This document shows, piece after piece, positions 1 through 10,770 of a DNA stretch of 64,000 nucleotides; positions within the stretch are counted from its first letter, which is position 1; each line of letters opens with the position of its first letter. Source of the stretch: Artemisia argyi (taxonomy: Eukaryota > Streptophyta > Magnoliopsida > Asterales > Asteraceae); the NCBI GenBank assembly GCA_030686995.1, contig CM060704.1, forward strand, positions 116,104,042 through 116,168,041, given 5' to 3'. Under the pieces are notes generated by a model. The model was not told the DNA's origin, searched no databases, and worked only from the letters and a program-made list of their open reading frames with translations. Made by a program: the position numbers and the translations under genes.

Positions 1-208
1 CTTGAAAAAAAGAGGCAACAAAAAAGAGGAAGAAAAGGAGTATAAAGAGACGATTATTGAAGTTGGTAATGTTGTTAATAATAATGTGGAAATGAAATCA
101 AAGATGAAGCCTGTGTTTTATGATTTTTTGGCAAAAAGTAGTTTAAGAAAGGAAAAGACTGGTTACTTAAATTTGGCACCGGCTTATTCGAGTTCGGGTT
201 CAAGCTAG
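1..208 (+). CDS. 3' end of an unidentified ORF (partial, runs off left edge)
   Basis: An open frame enters from the left edge (phase starting at base 2) and stops at 206-208. The visible 68 residues are Lys/Glu-rich at first (KKEEEKEYKE), then contain KPVFYDFL and end in a Ser-rich tail (YSSSGSS). No domain is recognised. The frame is followed by a T-rich flank, as a 3' UTR would be. It could equally be a chance open frame, since it is short and low in complexity. No start codon choice is possible because the 5' part is outside the window. Confidence 0.3.
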   Translation, partial: LKKRGNKKEEEKEYKETIIEVGNVVNNNVEMKSKMKPVFYDFLAKSSLRKEKTGYLNLAPAYSSSGSS

Positions 209-317
209 TGGGATTACAGATGCAGCTTGTGGTAATGGTTCGGGTGAACATGAACATGAAGATGCATGAGACAATTGATCATGTTTCAAGTTTTAGGAAA
301 AAACAGTGGCCGTAAAT

Positions 318-367
<50 letters not shown>

Positions 368-782
368 GTTGGTTGGTTGTTTTAATTAGTTTTCTAGTAA
401 TAGTAATAGTTGTGGTTAAAGAGTAAGGTTTGAGACTTTCTGTTTGACTTTTGGTGTTTGGGGAAGCTTAAGAATAATCTAAATTTAGACATGTAATATA
501 TTTGTCTTTTTTTTTTTTTTCTTTTTCTTTTTTTTTTTTTTTTTTTGAGACTTCGTTGCAATGTAATTCCAGTCAAGAATCAAAGGTTTTATGCGTCAAT
601 TATACACATTTTGTGACTTCTGTGTTTGACCACTTTTTTGCTACACTTATTGTTATACATGTTTGATACTTCTAAGAAAAAACATAACCTTGATCAACAA
701 TAAATCAAAATTTTATTATGTCTGTTTACATTTGACAGATAACTGATAGTAATTTAAAAAGAAAAAGAAAAAGAAAAAGAAA

Positions 783-814
<32 letters not shown>

Positions 815-880
815 AAAAAAAAACTTGATTTAATCAGATGGGCAAATGACCACTGTTGACAGATGAACTAGCTAGAGGCC
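209..880. other. Non-coding flank with homopolymer and simple repeats
   Basis: No supported gene. It holds a run of about 40 T (about 328-366), further T-rich tracts near 508-546, and a tandem A/G microsatellite of AAAAAG units at about 757-825. The short minus-strand ORFs here are reverse readings of the homopolymers. Confidence 0.6.
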
Positions 881-1856
881 TTGGGTCCAGTGGAAGATAT
901 CGAACACTCTGAATCTGAAAATTACAAAGAAGAAAAAACCCTGAGATTTTTAATTGATATTTATCGGCAGCAATGTTTTAAAAATCGCGCCTAAGGCGCG
1001 CCTACTCCCTAAATCCCACGAGGCTCTACCCTTTGAGATTTTTTTAGATCGAGGCTCACAACATGCATGAATCCCATAAAAATCGCAGCGCCTTGGGGAT
1101 TTTTGCGCTTTTGCTCCTTGGGGATTTGTGCACCTAGAAGATGTAACGGGTTTTTGGCCTTTTTTTCTTAATAGTAAGATACATTTTGGGCTTACATGTT
1201 ATATACATTGGGCCCTTTAAGTTATAAAGTATCTAATAACCTTAAAATTTTAGAAAATAACTAAAACACATAATCAACAAAGAACTGTGTACTTTTTGTA
1301 ATCTAATGTCTTAGAATAGTAGCTTATTAACAGTTACAAATGTTGTTTCTTTAGTGTTAAGTGTTACCAAACAACTATAGATTTTGTTGTGGTTGATAGT
1401 TGATAGTTTGATTCATGGTAATTTGTTAGATTTTATAAGTCATAAACTCATATATATTGTAATGTATATTCAAGAATTTAGGGTAGTTCATGGATTCTGA
1501 TATATTGCTTGCATAATATTTTGGGTTTAAATGCAACCTTTGTTAGATGTAATAACTATTAAGTGGCATTATACATTGAATATTGATATTTTTGTGTTAT
1601 TTAAGTTGCATAAGTTGTCACCTATGTTATAAAAAAACCTAAATGTATAGTGCACCTCATATTTATGAATCCCGCGCCTTAGTTTGCGCCTCGACTCGAG
1701 GCTCTTTGACCCCCTTTGCGCCTTAGTGCGCCTTGAGCCTTTCAGAACATTGATCGGCAGTACTGTACCAAGGAGGATCCTAGTGATCGTCCAACAGCAG
1801 AAGAACTTTACCAAACGCTAGTTGATTTTTCAGACTTGACTAGTTCAAAATTATAG
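881..1856 (+). pseudogene. Kinase-like terminal exon split by a hAT insertion
   Basis: Joining 881-970 to 1761-1856 (removing the insert and one copy of the 8-bp duplication) gives one open frame that ends in CTKEDPSDRPTAEELYQTL and a short tail before the TAG at 1854-1856. The pattern C-x3-DPxDRPTxxEL is the hallmark of subdomain XI at the C-terminal end of eukaryotic protein kinases, so I read this as the last exon of a plant kinase. The exon start is uncertain: several AG acceptors lie at 862-879. No other kinase subdomains are visible upstream, so the rest is either outside the window or lost. The insertion disrupts the frame just upstream of the conserved Arg-containing motif, so this copy is probably dead unless the element is spliced out. 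Confidence 0.5.
971..1752. mobile_element. Non-autonomous hAT-type DNA transposon
   Basis: This 782-bp insert is bounded by an identical 8-bp direct repeat, ATCGGCAG, at 963-970 and 1753-1760. Its ends are inverted: CAATGTTTTAAAA at the left and the complement of CAATGTTCTGAAA at the right, followed on both sides by GGCGC-rich subterminal sequence. An 8-bp target duplication with CA-type TIR ends is diagnostic of the hAT superfamily. It contains no transposase ORF, so it is non-autonomous. Its termini and subterminal GGCGC repeats stand out from the AT-rich surroundings. Confidence 0.85.
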
Positions 1857-2892
1857 TCTTATTGCTTTTTATTTGTCTTCGGCTGTAAGGTTAGGTTATA
1901 TCACTGTATGTGTATTAGCTGTCGTTAGTGTATTTCATGTATGTCTGTGGTTTATTTCTTCCCGGGTGATTAGAGCCAGGGTGAAGTTGTGTTATGGATC
2001 TTATTTATTTCAATTCCGGATACCGCTACTGGCATGAATCTTTTTTATTGCTATTACGGATACTGCCACTGTCAAATATTAGAGCCAGCTTCGTTGTGTA
2101 TCTTATTTATTTCTCTTTTGGATGCTGTACACTATGAAAAATGTGTATCTATAAGGAATTGATGATCGTGCTTCGTATCGATAGTATTTAGTCTGTATTC
2201 TTGTAAAAGAAAAGAATGTTATGTAAAATATGTAATGTTTACTTCTTTTAATATGTTTTGTAATGATTTCTTTTGTGTGCGAAATGTAGGTATATATTAA
2301 TCAATTGGCAGTTAACCATCTCTGACAACGTGTATTATTTATAAAAAAATCAGAGAAGCTCAGTAAGCTGATGGCTCAACGCGCAATTGCTTGCGGCGAT
2401 GTGGCTTTCCATTTCCAATAAGTTTGGGATAAACTAGAAGGAAGAAAACGGAAGAATCTCAATTTTACGACAAATTTGATCTGATGGCTGAGCTTTTACT
2501 GCTTTTTGGATTTGGGTTCTCACCCACATCACTGAGAGGGGGCTTTTTTCGTTCGACCATCCTTTCTAGCAGCCATGTCCACCATTGGCGGCCACCTTTT
2601 GCTTAAAATCTCTAGCAGCCATGTCCGGCACTCCGGCTACCTTGAGTTCCTTTAATAAATTAACTTTTTTGTTTGGATATATTGTTTTTTTCTTCCTGAT
2701 TTTCATTTTAAATAGATTTCGTATTGTTTTTCAGAAAGTTAAACAAAGGGGCTCAAATGTACCGGAGAAAGAAAATGGACAATCGTTCTAAATGCATCGA
2801 TTTAACTCTATTGTGTTATCATTATGATCCCTATAAAGTGACATTTTTAGCTCGAAACGACATGTTTTTCTGTTCATAATTATACTAAACAT
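1857..2892. other. Intergenic sequence, no supported gene
   Basis: Mostly AT-rich sequence after the kinase-like exon. A near-duplicate of TCTAGCAGCCATGTCC occurs at about 2567 and 2611. A 68-codon ORF at 2585-2791 has a hydrophobic centre but no recognisable family and is not called as a gene. Confidence 0.5.
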
Positions 2893-3833
2893 TGTAAGGA
2901 ATTAAATATTCCATAGATTTAATAGATTTGATGATCATAAACAAGAAGAATGAAACATGAAGAATACTGAAATGATAAGCAAAATATACTAAGTGCAATT
3001 CTGCTGAAGAGTGTTTCCACTGATAGATTCTGCTGAAGAGCAAAATAGTTCTGCTGATGGATTCTGCTGAAGAACGTTTCTACTGAAAAGTGATTCTGCT
3101 GATTGACACTGCTGCTAAACAATGAGTCATACTACCAAATGGAAAAGGATGAAAGAAGATATTTATGTGCATACAAGTCAAGTATATATTTTAGATAATA
3201 TCTTTCATCAGTCATCAAATTGAACACTCCAAGTGAGTTGTAAACATAGATACGTGTTATATCTTAGATGACTTGACATCCTAGTCATAAGCTAGATAGT
3301 AGATGACAAAGACTTATCAATTTTGTAATGATCTCCTTATGTTATAAAAGGAAGATCACACCCCTTTAGTTAAAAGTAGTGGTGGTGAGTGCATGATTCA
3401 CAGTGAAACAAAGTGAACGTCACCTCCATGGTGCTTCGTACTTAGAAATTACAATAACACCAAGTGTGTTAAAATGTAAAGCACCTAAAAGAGTGTGTGT
3501 GGGAACATCAGACGAGGGGTCTGATGAACATTAGACATGGGGTCTTTTGTTGTTAGGTTTGTTTAGCTTCAAGGATCTTTGATCCCTGTTAGATTGTAAC
3601 CGTGCTATACTTGATCACATAGCATTGGGGCTAATGGAATAACAAACGGTGAAAAGTTGGCAAAACCTTGTTGTGATAGTATTGTTTCTTTCATTAGAAT
3701 ATTCCGTCAATATTATCATCATGCTTTTCATAGCCAAAATCCTATATCAAAGGCTTAACAGCCTTGAGCCCATAAACGATCATAAAAGCTTATTGTTTTT
3801 AAAGCAAAACTATTAAGAAATAAGCTTTTCACA
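2893..3833 (+). repeat. 5' LTR of the LARD-like element
   Basis: 941 bp, TG...CA bounded. Near its start a short degenerate array of TTCTGCTGA-type units (about 3000-3115) occurs, one more unit of which is present in the 3' copy. Confidence 0.85.
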
Positions 3834-3835
3834 GT

Positions 3836-3847
3836 TGGTATCAGAGC
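3836..3847 (+). promoter_or_regulatory. Primer binding site (initiator Met tRNA)
   Basis: TGGTATCAGAGC, the standard plant retrotransposon primer site complementary to the 3' end of initiator Met tRNA, 2 bp downstream of the 5' LTR. Confidence 0.9.
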
Positions 3848-5104
3848 GGGGGGGCTCTCGATATAGGATATTAAAAGGTTTTGGTTTGTCAAAGAATGCA
3901 GAAAAACAAGAAAAATTCAAAACTGGTTCATATTTTCGTAACTCACTGCAGGGCTGTTTTCAAAGGGCGATAAATCCTTCGTTAACCGTTGGATCGGGCT
4001 GAAATTTTTTATGGAGATTCTAAATATATCAAGGTATATTCTCACCGAAGGGATCTTCAATCTAGCTCTATATTGTCACGTATAAATTTTTGAAAACTGC
4101 TGCATAGGTGTTTCTGAAGTTCGAATTTTTTCTGGGGTTCGATATGAATGTTGAATATAGTTTATTTGATAAACCTTATATTGATCAAAATTGAAAATTT
4201 GTTGATCATAGAGCATAAAACAGGTTAGTGACTCTAAAAAGTGTCACTAAAGACTAAAAAGTGTCGTCTTTATACTTAAAAAAAAAAAAAAAAAAAAAGG
4301 AAAAGGACGAACTGGTTGTTTGCTCATTAAGGTTTGATGACGTTCATATGGAAGTTTCTGCTTTTACACACACAAAGGGGAAGAATCACACACAGAAGAG
4401 AGTTGGTTCTTAAAAGATAAAAAGGCTTGTTTATCAATTTATTATTGGTGAAAAAGGTCATTTGTTGCTTATTTGAAGTTGAGGTTGAATTTTTCAAAGT
4501 TATGTTTTATCATACCTTTTGTTGAGAAGGTAACTTGTTTGTGCTGCAATTTTATATGACTACGAATTGACAAACACTTAAAGGAGTAACGTTGAAGTGC
4601 TCAGTGTCTCATAGAAGATGAGTTTATTGTCAAGAGATTGAGGTCTCCCTATACATCGAAGATGGGTATACGTTCGAAGTCAGTTTTAGTACAAGACATA
4701 AGACACAAGGTTGGTTTATTCTGTTTCATCATCAAGTTGGTAATGGTTGGTTTTTCTTCATCAGTCATAAAAGCCTACAGAATGGAAGATTCAAATGGTT
4801 AACATATGGGTTTCAGGGGAAGCTTAAATGTTCAAATGTTTAACCATTTATTATGTATGTGTATCACCACAGGGAAAGTTATTGATTCTTACAATTGTTA
4901 ATTAGTATTAGTTAGTAGTTGTAAAGATCATATTTGTAAATTTCCTATTTGTTGATAACAAAAAGGGGAAGAGATGTGGTGGATAGCATAAATTAAGGGG
5001 AAGACAGTATAAGTTTCATTCATGGTGAGATTTAGTTATCTCAATTTCTCTACTTCGTCTAGGGAAATTCTTACAAGAATGTTTTTGTTTTGTAATCATC
5101 AAAT

Positions 5105-5113
5105 AGGGGAAGA
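5105..5113 (+). promoter_or_regulatory. Polypurine tract of the LARD-like element
   Basis: AGGGGAAGA immediately before the 3' LTR, in the position and composition expected of a plus-strand primer. Confidence 0.8.
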
Positions 5114-5114
5114 T

Positions 5115-6068
5115 TGTAAGGAATTAAATATTCCATAGATTTAATAGATTTGATGATCATAAACAAAAAGAATGAAACATGAAGAATACTGAAATGATAA
5201 GCAAAATATACTAAGTGCAATTCTGCTGAAGAGTGTTTCCACTGATAGATTCTGCTGAAGAGTAAAATAGTTCTGCTGATGGATTCTGCTGAAGAACATT
5301 TCTACTGAAAAGTGATTCTGCTAATGGATTCTGCTGATTGACACTGCTGCTAAACAATGAGTCATACTACCAAATGGAAAAGGATGAAAGAAGATATTTA
5401 TGTGCATAAAAGTCAAGTATATCTTTTAGATAATATCTTTCATCAGTCATCAAATTGAACACTCCAAGTGAGTTGTAAACATAGATACGTGTTATATCTT
5501 AGATGACTTGACATCCTAGTCATAAGCTAGATAGTAGATGACAAAGACTTATCAATTTTGTAATGATCTCCTTATGTTATAAAAGAAAGATCACACCCCT
5601 TTAGTTAAAAGTAGTGGTGGTGAGTGCATGATTCACAGTGAAACAAAGTGAACGTCACCTCCATGGTGCTTCGTACTTAGAAATTACAATAACACCAAGT
5701 GTGTTAAAATGTAAAGCACCTAAAAGAGTGTGTGTGGGAACATCAGACGAGGGGTCTGATGAACATTAGACATGGGGTCTTTTGTTGTTAGGTTTGTTTA
5801 GCTTCAAGGATCTTTGATCCCTGTTAGATTGTAACCGTGCTATACTTGATCACATAGCATTGGGGCTAATGGAATAACAAACGGTGAAAAGTTGGCAAAA
5901 CCTTGTTGTGATAGTATTGTTTCTTTCATTAAAATATTCCGTCAATATTATCATCATGCTTTTCATAGCCAAAATCCTATATCAAAGGCTTAACAGCCTT
6001 GAGCCCATAAACGATCATAAAAGCTTATTGTTTTTAAAGCAAAACTATTAAGAAATAAGCTTTTCACA
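5115..6068 (+). repeat. 3' LTR of the LARD-like element
   Basis: 954 bp. By eye it differs from the 5' LTR by only a handful of substitutions plus one extra repeat unit of about 14 bp in the TTCTGCTGA array, which implies a recent insertion. Confidence 0.85.
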
Positions 6069-6085
6069 GTATGATCACAAATGAT

Positions 6086-6175
6086 GTGCAAAAAAGATGG
6101 TTAAGTTGTAAGCATTGGGAGTGTGAGGTATCAAGTTCAAGCCTTTGTAATAGCGAGTGATTTTTATATTATATT
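6086..6175 (+). mobile_element. Possible tRNA-derived SINE fragment
   Basis: TGGTTAAGTTG (about 6099) resembles a pol III A box, and GTATCAAGTTCAAGCC (about 6131) resembles a B box about 30 bp downstream. The spacing fits a tRNA-related SINE head, and the segment passes into T-rich sequence. No target duplication was identified, so this is tentative. Confidence 0.3.
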
Positions 6176-6297
6176 ATTTATTATTTTTTTTTCAGCAATT
6201 GATTGCTTGCAACGAATCCACAAATTAGGGTTGTTTATCTGTTCGGTTATTGGGTTATTTGGTTTATTTTGTTCGGTTATTATTTTTTTTTTGATAT

Positions 6298-6370
6298 AAC
6301 CAAAAACCGAACCGAATTCAAATTAAATTTAACCAAAAAACCAAATTTAAATTCGGTTCGGTTTTTGGTT
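6298..6370. repeat. Perfect inverted repeat (hairpin) of CCGAACC-type sequence
   Basis: AACCAAAAACCGAACCGAAT at 6298 is exactly complementary to the arm at 6350-6370 (TTCGGTTCGGTTTTTGGTT), with about 30 bp between the arms. Further GGTT/TTCGG half-sites lie at 6240-6285. It looks like the end of, or a relic of, a foldback/MITE-type element. Confidence 0.6.
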
Positions 6371-6436
6371 TAACCCAAATTATATAAATTATACTTTTTA
6401 AAAATTTAACTATATAGACTTTTAGCAAAAAAAAAG

Positions 6437-6505
6437 AATAAATTAATAATAATAATAATAATAAAAAGCTTAAAAAGTGATTAATTTATATTTGGAAAAA
6501 TTTCA

Positions 6506-6554
<49 letters not shown>
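6437..6554. repeat. AAT and TA microsatellites
   Basis: An AAT run at about 6444-6464 and an uninterrupted TA run of about 45 bp at about 6509-6554. Confidence 0.85.
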
Positions 6555-6555
<1 letters not shown>

Positions 6556-7670
6556 CCAAGCACATGATGTGAATAATGTGATTATACTTGAAAACTAAAT
6601 TACCAATTTGATTAGTTGTGTGATGAATACTGATCATAAACCGCATTTTGTGTTTCTATAAGAGTTTAACTATTACATCTGCTATCGATGAAATGTAACC
6701 TATGTTACCATCAACCACAAATTAGTAATTTGACATGTGAACTCAAATTGCAAGTTTGGTAGTTTTAATAGCTTAAAATTGTTTATGTATTTTGTATGAA
6801 TACAAAATAAAGTTGTAAACACTACATTGACACTTGCAAACAATGCTAGTAACGAACAAGTGACTTGAAAACTTCCGTGACAGCTTAATTTACTACGTCA
6901 ATGTTATGCTAGAACCACCATAGATCAAATTTTGTTACAACTTAATCCAAGTGTTGAAATAATGATTTCAACATGTGCTTAACTGCTTATTATCATAAAG
7001 TTCGCAGAGTTTAGAGTTCCTGTCACAAAGTCAATAGCCGAAAAACAACTATAGATAAGGGGAAAAAATGTGCTTGTTCGGGGATTAATGATGTACTCAT
7101 CCCCAGTAAGGGCGAATTTGGGGACTTCAATTCTTAGAGTATATTAAAGCTATATTAAATAGCATGATAACATTTTACTATCAAAATTCAAATAGAGCAA
7201 ATCATATCAGAATTTGACCACCAAATACATATATATGCCTATTGCATTTTATTAACGATTCTAAAGCATTTACATACAATAAAGGTACCCAAAGGCATTT
7301 TATCGTAACATTAACAGTTCAGAGTTCTTAGAATTCTGGTCACAAAGGCAATAGCCGAAGAACATGTGATTGTATGTTGTTTTCACGGAGGTTCACCTGC
7401 GCCGACTCCGGGCTATCCAAAAAGGGTAGTCGCCGTGGGATTAGTCGGCTCGCAATGTCGAGTCGGAAACCCATGTTTACCCAAAAAAAAACAGTATACA
7501 CGTTCACTGGGAGTCTGGGACTAATGATGTATTCGTCCCAAATAAGGGTGAACTTGGGGAATTCTTGGAGTATATTAAAGCTATAATAAATAGCATGACA
7601 ACATCATTAAGATTCAAATACAGTAGATCATATCAGAATTTGACCTCCAAATACATATATGTGCCCATTA
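6556..7670. repeat. Diverged copies of the ARD 3'-flanking sequence (two, in tandem)
   Basis: 6556-7290 aligns by eye with 26580-28100 and 55540-56270, the sequence just downstream of the acireductone dioxygenase gene. Shared blocks include the GATTATACTTGA segment, the CTAGTAACGAACA segment, CAATAGCCGAAGAAC and AATTTGACC(A/T)CCAAATACATATAT. A second partial copy (about 7310-7670) repeats the last 360 bp and has a GC-rich stretch inserted near 7374-7460. No ARD exon is seen at the expected adjoining position, so this is a non-coding relic of an older duplication. Confidence 0.65.
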
Positions 7671-7936
7671 TAACAATTGAGATGTTAACTTTGTCAGTGT
7701 CACATTAAATTCCATACTCTTTCTAATGTGAATTGGTACAAGTCTTCGTAATAAAATTATGAGAAATATTTTTTTTTTGTTATATGAATTTCTTAATCTA
7801 AATGGGAGTCTTTATATATAAACTTGGTTTGGTATCATAATTTAAATAAAAGGGACATCATTATTGCTTCTTACAATTAAGTACCCTGCAAGTAGTTTTT
7901 GACACCGAAAACGATTCATTACTTGTTTTCGTTTTT

Positions 7937-8112
7937 GGGTTTTTCTAACTTGTGCCCTTAGGGCACAAGTTAAGCACAAAAAAAGTATTCAGGGACCCAC
8001 ACAAGAGTACAGACAAGTGTACTTCTGTGTGAATTCTGGTGTCCTTTTTTGTGGGCTCATGGTACTTTTGGTGTGCTTAACTTGTGCCCTATGGCACATG
8101 TTAGAAAAACCC
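7937..8112. mobile_element. Mutator-like MITE
   Basis: 176 bp with long terminal inverted repeats of about 40 bp. The left end begins GGGTTTTTCTAACTTGTGCC and the right end is its complement with few mismatches. Flanks are TTCGTTTTT (7928-7936) and TTCATTTTT (8113-8121), a 9-bp target duplication with one mismatch, as expected for Mutator-like elements. There is no coding capacity. Confidence 0.75.
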
Positions 8113-8807
8113 TTCATTTTTATTACTTTTTCTTGTATCGATCATCCTGTTGAATGAGTTACTCGTTTTTGTTACTCTTGATTATTATTGGAAAATTTAC
8201 TAAAGAAAGTAAAATTTTTAAGTCTTTGTACAAAAACTTAAGGGCTCATATAATTTTTCCAGACTCAAATACAACTCCCAACTATTTTGTTGGGGCATTA
8301 AAGAATAGTATTAACTTTAAGACGTACAATGTATATGCAACATGATATATAAGCTTAGAAGATTTTATCTCATTTACAAATGTGGGACAAAATCAAAACT
8401 GATGTCCATCTTTTAAGTTTTGTTTCATGTTGAACATATATTAGCTCGTCAATAGTTTAACTTTGAAGAATGAGGATAAAAGGCGGTAGCAACAGAAAAA
8501 CGAGAGGAATCTACAGCAAAACATCATAAGATTAACATTAAGTAACTAGTCGAACTTTACTCCATAAAAAAAGTTGGTTGAAAAAGATTAACGGGTTGTA
8601 CAAACACATATTTTGATGAAGAGAATAATGAAGAGGAAGATGATCATAATAAGGAACAACACGAGTTGGTTCTCCTTGTGTGGTTTATGACTTTTTGGTT
8701 AGTCCCTGATAACGATAACTTAATTTTGATGCACTGACGACTATGACTCACTTTTGGAAAGTTTGCAAGGGTGTTTAGTGTACAATGGTTGAGTAAGTTG
8801 GTTGTTA
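8113..8807. other. Intergenic sequence with a local duplicate
   Basis: 8113-8170 resembles 9759-9824, and 8175-8350 resembles 15190-15390. The two halves of the second copy are separated by the large Helitron at 9827-15188. A 63-codon ORF at 8154-8345 is not conserved in that copy and is not called. Confidence 0.6.
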
Positions 8808-9381
8808 TCTATACTACCTTATAATGTATTTAGGACATCTATATTTAGAAGTCTTAAAAAAGTAAGACAAAAAATATTTCTATAATAAGAAATTAACAAG
8901 ACATTAATAGGAATAATTGTCTTTTATTATAAATCTTGTAACACCCATTTCTGATAATTTAATATCTTATAACTACATGCTAATTGTAAGGTTGATGTTC
9001 AATTAATTTTAAAAATGATAATTTAAAGGTGATCAAATTATTTTGAAAACGTAAATATTTGCTCGTCAGAAAATTTAATTATACGAGAACCCGTCGCAAC
9101 AATGCGCGGGTACCCGTCTATTCTAAGTTATGTTTCTTAGATGGTACTTATGTTCCTTTCTTTCACCGTATGTTTGTTTTGAACTTTTGATATGAAATAC
9201 TTTGCATTGTTATTGTAAAAGAGAAAGTCTTAAAAATTATAAGACCAAAGACATTTACCAAATAAGAAATACTTTACATTTGTACAATTATTGTTAGAAA
9301 AAAGTGTAATCGAATAACATTTGCTCTCTACAAAATATAGTCACAGGTACCCGCCGCCGCATTGCACGGGTACCCTGCTAG
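8808..9381 (+). mobile_element. Short non-autonomous Helitron
   Basis: It starts TCTATACTACC directly after an A (8807) and ends CTAG followed by T (9382), the A|T target preference of Helitrons. An 8-bp-stem hairpin, GGTACCCG...CGGGTACC (9346-9374), lies 3 bp before the terminal CTAG. A related hairpin, ACCCG...CGGGTACCCG, occurs at 9090-9113, perhaps the end of a nested relative. There is no Rep/helicase ORF. Confidence 0.65.
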
Positions 9382-9826
9382 TTAACTTATTATGTATCTT
9401 TAGACCACCATTTTCTATATTTATCAGTGTAAAACATTAGCAAAATGTTTCTCAGCGTCGTTATATTTAGTTAGAGGTGTAGAAGAGCGTATTGATCGTG
9501 AGCTACTCCAGATCGACTCGGTAAAAACTCAAAAAGAGTCGAGCCTTGACGAGCTCGACCTTAGCATAAAGCTCGTTAAATAATCGAGCTCGAGTCCGAG
9601 CTTGAGATATCGAGCTCGATTAGGCTCGCGAGCCTAAACTTGGCTTGATATCATAAAGATTTGAATAACTGGGACAACGTCATCTGACTTCTTGCATTTT
9701 TGGTACTAGAGTTATCGATATAGATAACAGTTAAACTCAAACAACAATTATCACTAGTGTTCATTTTTATAACTTTTTTTTTTCTTGTATAGATCTTCCC
9801 ATTGAATGAGTAACTCGTTTTGTATT
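9382..9826. other. Intergenic sequence with GAGCTCG-rich dispersed repeat
   Basis: No gene. About 9390-9650 is a dispersed repeat, rich in GAGCTCG and GCTCGAG, with a second copy at about 24020-24180. The shared stretch GAGATATCGAGCTCGATTAG is exact in both. Confidence 0.6.
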
Positions 9827-10617
9827 TCTAGCAATATGCATGTTAAACATTTGATTGAATCTCTAATTATTACTGTACAACACCCTAGGGCACATGTGTT
9901 TGATAAAATGTCTGAGTAAGATACGATAACTGTGATGCACTCATTTTAAAGATGATATAATCAGCAACTCGGATAAGTATACGAAAAATTAATAAGAGGC
10001 TTCTAATCGAACAAGAAAAGGCATATAACTGTAAAAATTGTTAATTTTTGATTTTTATGTTATTTTAGTGCATCAAAATGTATTAGTTAGTGTTTGTGTG
10101 TAAAAGTTATTAAATAGTAAGTGTTAGAATAAAATTACATTTATTGAACCTTTTTTGAATCTGTTATTTTAGTGCATCTGTGTATCATAAATGTTGAACC
10201 CCCCTCTTTTTTTGTTTCTAATTACGTCGTTACTTTCATGAAGATCCTATTTTCTGTTCTTTTGAGATAACCACTTCATAAATTTTGAAGGTCTACGGTG
10301 CACTTCGAGCTGTGGAACACATAAATCCAAGTTGTTGGTGGTGGCAGCACCCTTTACACTATTTCTATCCTTGAAGTTTGTAACCTTATTGTTCTACGGG
10401 TATGGTCATTTAGTTTCTGTAGAATACTTTAAAACCTTAGTGTATGTCATTGCAAACATTTCACAACCAAATGAGCATAATGATGTGCGCATACCTCCAA
10501 TACTTTTTAAGGCTTAACAAAACAAAAGGTTAGTTAGTGATTATAAATCCTTGTTGCTAAAGTTTCCCCACCCTTTTTTGGCTATCATAGATGAATGATT
10601 ATCATCTTGTTTTGCAG

Positions 10618-10770
10618 TTGGATTGATTCAATTAAAACATGGAAGACCTCAGCCACTTCACTACGTTGTGAATGCAGCCTTCTTAGCTACTTTGTACAGT
10701 GATTATCTTGATGCGGCAGATACCGACGGGTGGTATTGTGGTCATAATTTCTATTCCATTAATGAGCTAC
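10618..10770 (+). pseudogene. Captured exon of a KORRIGAN-type endo-1,4-beta-glucanase (GH9)
   Basis: The exon encodes [20 protein letters not shown], then residues including [10 protein letters not shown] and [10 protein letters not shown]. This is the conserved C-terminal region of membrane-anchored GH9 cellulases, which act in cell-wall cellulose synthesis. It has an intact acceptor (TTTGCAG at 10611-10617) and donor (GTAAGT at 10771). No other GH9 exons are present and the next coding match (11282) belongs to a phosphatase, so this is a captured fragment. Two substitutions relative to the usual family wording (DTDGWYCGH) suggest relaxed constraint. Confidence 0.75.

Larger units (their letters stand above)
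2893..6068 (+). mobile_element. Coding-free LTR retrotransposon (LARD-like, copia-type signals)
   Basis: Two near-identical direct repeats (2893-3833 and 5115-6068), each starting TGTAAGG and ending TTCACA, flank a 1.28-kb interior. A canonical initiator-Met tRNA primer site lies 2 bp after the first repeat and a polypurine tract directly precedes the second, so orientation is plus. The interior has no ORF and carries several copies of a GGGGAAG purine motif (about 4377, 4817, 4970, 4997, 5106), recalling the repeated polypurine tracts of SIRE-type elements. It must depend on proteins from another element. I could not find a matching 5-bp target duplication (left AACAT, right GTATG), so the flanks may have been rearranged. 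Confidence 0.85.

Noticed and set aside
2888..6073. Target duplication for the LARD-like element
   Set aside because: Left AACAT and right GTATG do not match, so no duplication is claimed.
10292..10400. Possible extra captured exon reading VYGALRAVEHINPS
   Set aside because: No family match and no clear splice acceptor, so it was left out.
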